Assembly: GCA_030998225.1 (NCBI GenBank)
Contig: JAPYXD010000695.1
Location: forward strand, 1,221,001-1,285,000
Direction of reading: 5' to 3'
Source of the DNA: Diplolepis rosae
Taxonomy: Eukaryota; Arthropoda; Insecta; Hymenoptera; Diplolepididae
DNA length: 64,000 nucleotides
The translations under genes and the position numbers were made by a program. The notes below the pieces were generated by a model. It did not search any database. It worked only from the letters and a program-made list of their open reading frames with translations, and was not told the DNA's origin. This document shows positions 61,574 through 64,000 of the stretch, in pieces (within the stretch, counting starts at the first letter, position 1; each line of letters begins with the position of its first letter).

Positions 61574-61720
61574 CTTCTATTATACGCCTAGAAGCTTCGT
61601 CTATGTTTGCACTACAATCCTTTAGTATTACGTACATTAACGTAAGAGGCATCCCATACAAATATTGAAATCGTTCCATGAGTCTCATACTATATCCCAG
61701 TAAAAGTTCAACCTTTTGAG
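61574..61720 (-). CDS. dsx: doublesex dimerisation-domain (OD2) exon
   Basis: A 147-bp internal exon: acceptor TTTTGTTTTTTACAG up to 61721, donor GAAG|GTTAGA after 61574. It starts in phase 1 (two bases, then CAA AAG) and leaves one G, so both ends are phase 1. The 48 codons include SMRLMERFQYLYGMPLTLMY and VILKDCSANIDEASRRIIE. MYVILKD and ANI(D/E)EASRRI are signatures of the insect Doublesex dimer domain, the UBA-like fold that pairs two Dsx molecules and ends the region common to both sexes. The common region of Drosophila Dsx ends at the same place. Odd points are one residue more than usual before MYVILKD and CS where AD is common. Other insect DMRT genes lack this domain. Earlier exons, including the DM zinc module, are not in the window. 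Confidence 0.85.
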
Positions 61721-61739
61721 CTGTAAAAAACAAAAAACT

Positions 61740-63030
61740 AATTAGTTGTATAAAGAAAATTTGAAAAATTAAGCAATTGTTAAACTACATTCAATATATT
61801 TATGACACAGGCTTATGAAATGCGACCATTTTGAAAACAAACATTAACCAGCATTGATGTTTCTTATGAAATCCAAAGAAGAAATTTTCATACACCCAAA
61901 AAAAATTTTTATTGGAATCGCATCATTTTTAAAAATTTGGCTCGAAGCAATAAGAAAATAAGTTTGGGGAAAAATAAAATTATTTTTTCGTGAACGAACT
62001 ACCATAACCAAATATTTTTCTGAGAGTGATGGTCACAAAATCAGCTATTTCGGTTTATCTTATTTCCCGAGGGTTAACTTTTGCAGACCCGTGTTATCAG
62101 TGTATAAATTTGTAGAAAATATTCCATAAATTGTATTTAATTCTATTCAAGGCAACCACAATATAATTTCATGTCTGTTAAAAAGATGAAAAAATCCAAA
62201 TTATCGTATTATAGTTAAGCCATGTAGCAGTATTTAACTAAGTTTTTAAAATTTAACTGACAAACTGTAATAATAGAAATGAATGGTTTTTATTACACTT
62301 TTATTGAAGAAATTCTTTTAAACTAGGCCCAAAATAGGACCTGGACTCACATGTAATGCAAATATTAGATAAAGGGGGTCTTCTACTGTAACGCTTTTAA
62401 GAAATCGATTTTTTTTTATTGAATTTGTTCAATAGTTAAGGATGTATTAAATATGAAAAAAGCTATTTTTTATGGCCCTAGCATCGCCGTTTGATCGTAA
62501 ATGTTGGTTTCCTCGAAAAATATTCACACAGAACTTTAAACGCGTTTTTCCCTAAATCACGTTTTTCAAAACGGTGGCCACGTTTTCTCATGACTGTATA
62601 TTATATTTTAGATACAAATTATTTTTAAAATGTGTCAAATTTTTTTTTTAAATTTGTGAAAAAATTTATAAGTCGAAATTTCTTTATTATAAAGTAGAGT
62701 TTAAAAACAATAAGATTTTTTTTGTAGCATACAGTGATTTTTGTAAACAAGGTGAGTTGAAAGACCTGGAAAATTGTGTAGTCTCATGTTGAAGATTGTA
62801 CAAATGGTAAATTTTGGAAAAAAAAAAAATTAAGTTGGATGCTGCAAGTGTAAATGAAATGTGTCGATATATACAACACCGTGACGTTATTAATAATTAG
62901 AATTTAGTTACTTCTAAATTCGAGAATTATGTTGTAAAAATTCCAATCCCTCGAGCGGCTGAAGGATTGGTAGTGTGGGATCTTGCACGGTTCAAAGAGT
63001 TACAACTCACCATACTATTACCAAAAAAGT
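61740..63030. other. No gene seen; upstream doublesex intron sequence
   Basis: AT-rich; no further Dsx-like exon was recognised on the minus strand. Confidence 0.45.
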
Positions 63031-63039
63031 CAAGGCCAA

Positions 63040-63235
63040 TATAATTTACCATTTTAATTATTGTAATAATTTGTGACGTACATTTTTAAAGTTTACCAAT
63101 CTGTAGTGCTTTCTTTAAAATTTGATACGTCACAAATTATTGACACATTATTAAATAATCTTCAACTTGTCCATATGTCCTAACTTTTATAAAAGTTAAG
63201 TAAAAATTTTCAAACTATTTTTCTTCGATTACCGA
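63040..63235. repeat. Second, shorter foldback of the 60200 family
   Basis: AATAATTTGTGACGTACATT and its inverted counterpart ACGTCACAAATTATTGACAC, then AATCTTCAACTTGTCCATAT and TTTATAAAAGTTAAG, as at 60200-60525. Confidence 0.6.
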
Positions 63236-63349
63236 AAAGAAAAAATTCCTTTTTTTCCAACCTGGTTCTAACCATTCCCGAATAGTTTATTGGCAGATGT
63301 GAGTCCAGCATGTTTTCTGGGGACAATAGCTTTCCGACTCCTTATGACA

Positions 63350-63800
63350 TGATATATTAGGCATTACAAGAGCCAATGGTGGCGTACCGACTAGTATGGA
63401 ACCGCCCACCCGGGACTCGAGACCGTTTTTAAAGCTAAAATGGCCACCAGAAATAGACAACGCAAGGGATAGGGGCAGGTGCGCGCAACGTCGCGACGCC
63501 AACCGTCGGTTCCTCCTTTCTTGTACAGGTGTAAAGGCCGGGTGTCCAACAAAGGTCGAATAACCTCGAGAGGGAGAGAGATAGAGTGAAAAGGCGGAGA
63601 GGAAAGGGTGGAGAAGAAAGAGTGTGAGAGGAAAAGAGAATGAGAGGGAGAGAGAGAGAGAGAGGGGCTGAAAGAAGGGGTTGCCTGAGGAGAAAGGGAG
63701 TGAGTAAGTTGGGTGGGTGGAAAACGGGCGCGGTGTCAGGGGAATCCCCTTCGGTTCCATTTGGTTCTGTTCTGTCCTGTCGACACGCGTTAGAATCTCT
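63350..63800. other. GC-richer, CpG-containing patch with a GA tract
   Basis: Unlike the surrounding sequence it is GC-rich with several CG dinucleotides (GTCGCGACG) and a long purine-rich part (GAGAGGGAGAGAGAG at about 63640). A minus-strand 174-codon frame (63287-63811) crosses it, but its composition is dominated by Ser/Leu from the CT repeat. It could be an untranslated exon or promoter, but no splice or core promoter signal stands out. Confidence 0.35.
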
Positions 63801-64000
63801 TTAGTCGCCATTTTGTATATGATGTCATAGCTGCAAGCCTAGCATGATTTATGATGATATTTAAATCCATCAAGGTATAGCTAAAAAGAAAGCAATCTTT
63901 GATCAAACTTTCATAAAATATAGCAAGTGGCACTTAGAAACTTAAAAAACAAATAATTAAAGAAAAATAGAAATTTACGATTTTTGAACGAAGGAAAGGA

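Noticed and set aside
63287..63811. 174-codon minus-strand protein
   Set aside because: Ser/Leu-rich from a GA/CT tract; no domain or splice evidence.

Overview
This is eukaryotic, almost certainly insect, DNA: AT-rich, full of transposon debris, with widely spaced small exons and no compact gene arrangement. The order of insect cannot be settled from the sequence.

The host gene I can support lies on the minus strand. An exon at 61574-61720 encodes the core of the Doublesex C-terminal dimerisation (OD2) domain. It ends in a splice donor at the position, and in the phase, where insect doublesex leaves its common region and enters the sex-specific part. A second minus-strand exon at 15586-15847 opens in the matching phase and supplies a Tyr/Pro/Ser-rich tail that resembles a male-type C terminus. 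Direct joining implies an intron of about 45.7 kb, filling most of the window. I found no exon resembling the conserved female-specific segment inside it. The DNA-binding DM-domain exon must lie beyond the right edge.

Left of the doublesex tail (1-15.2 kb) are a repeat-rich stretch and a complete BEL/Pao LTR retrotransposon at 3506-9833 on the minus strand. It has 170/169-bp LTRs, a perfect 5-bp target duplication AGATT, a tRNA-Tyr-type primer site, and gag, protease, RT, RNase H and integrase. Its three reading-frame breaks, and the only LTR difference, all fall in homopolymer runs or a short G/A tract, so they may be assembly errors.

The intron (15.8-61.6 kb) is a patchwork of non-autonomous DNA transposons. 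Several TA-flanked MITE families carry ends such as CACTGAGAAAA, CAGGGTGTCCC and CACTCTAAAAAC. There is a 1.0-kb TTAA-flanked foldback, an 834-bp double palindrome, tRNA-derived SINE copies (some in head-to-head hairpins), arrays built from GTACTGGCGC units, and many dispersed repeats. At 53.9-58.0 kb a dead mariner contains two separate insertions, and one of these itself contains a Tc1-like transposon. Between named elements are long AT-rich stretches in which I see no gene. Right of the dimerisation exon (61.7-64 kb) there is only repeat material and a GC-rich, purine/pyrimidine-biased patch at 63.35-63.8 kb.
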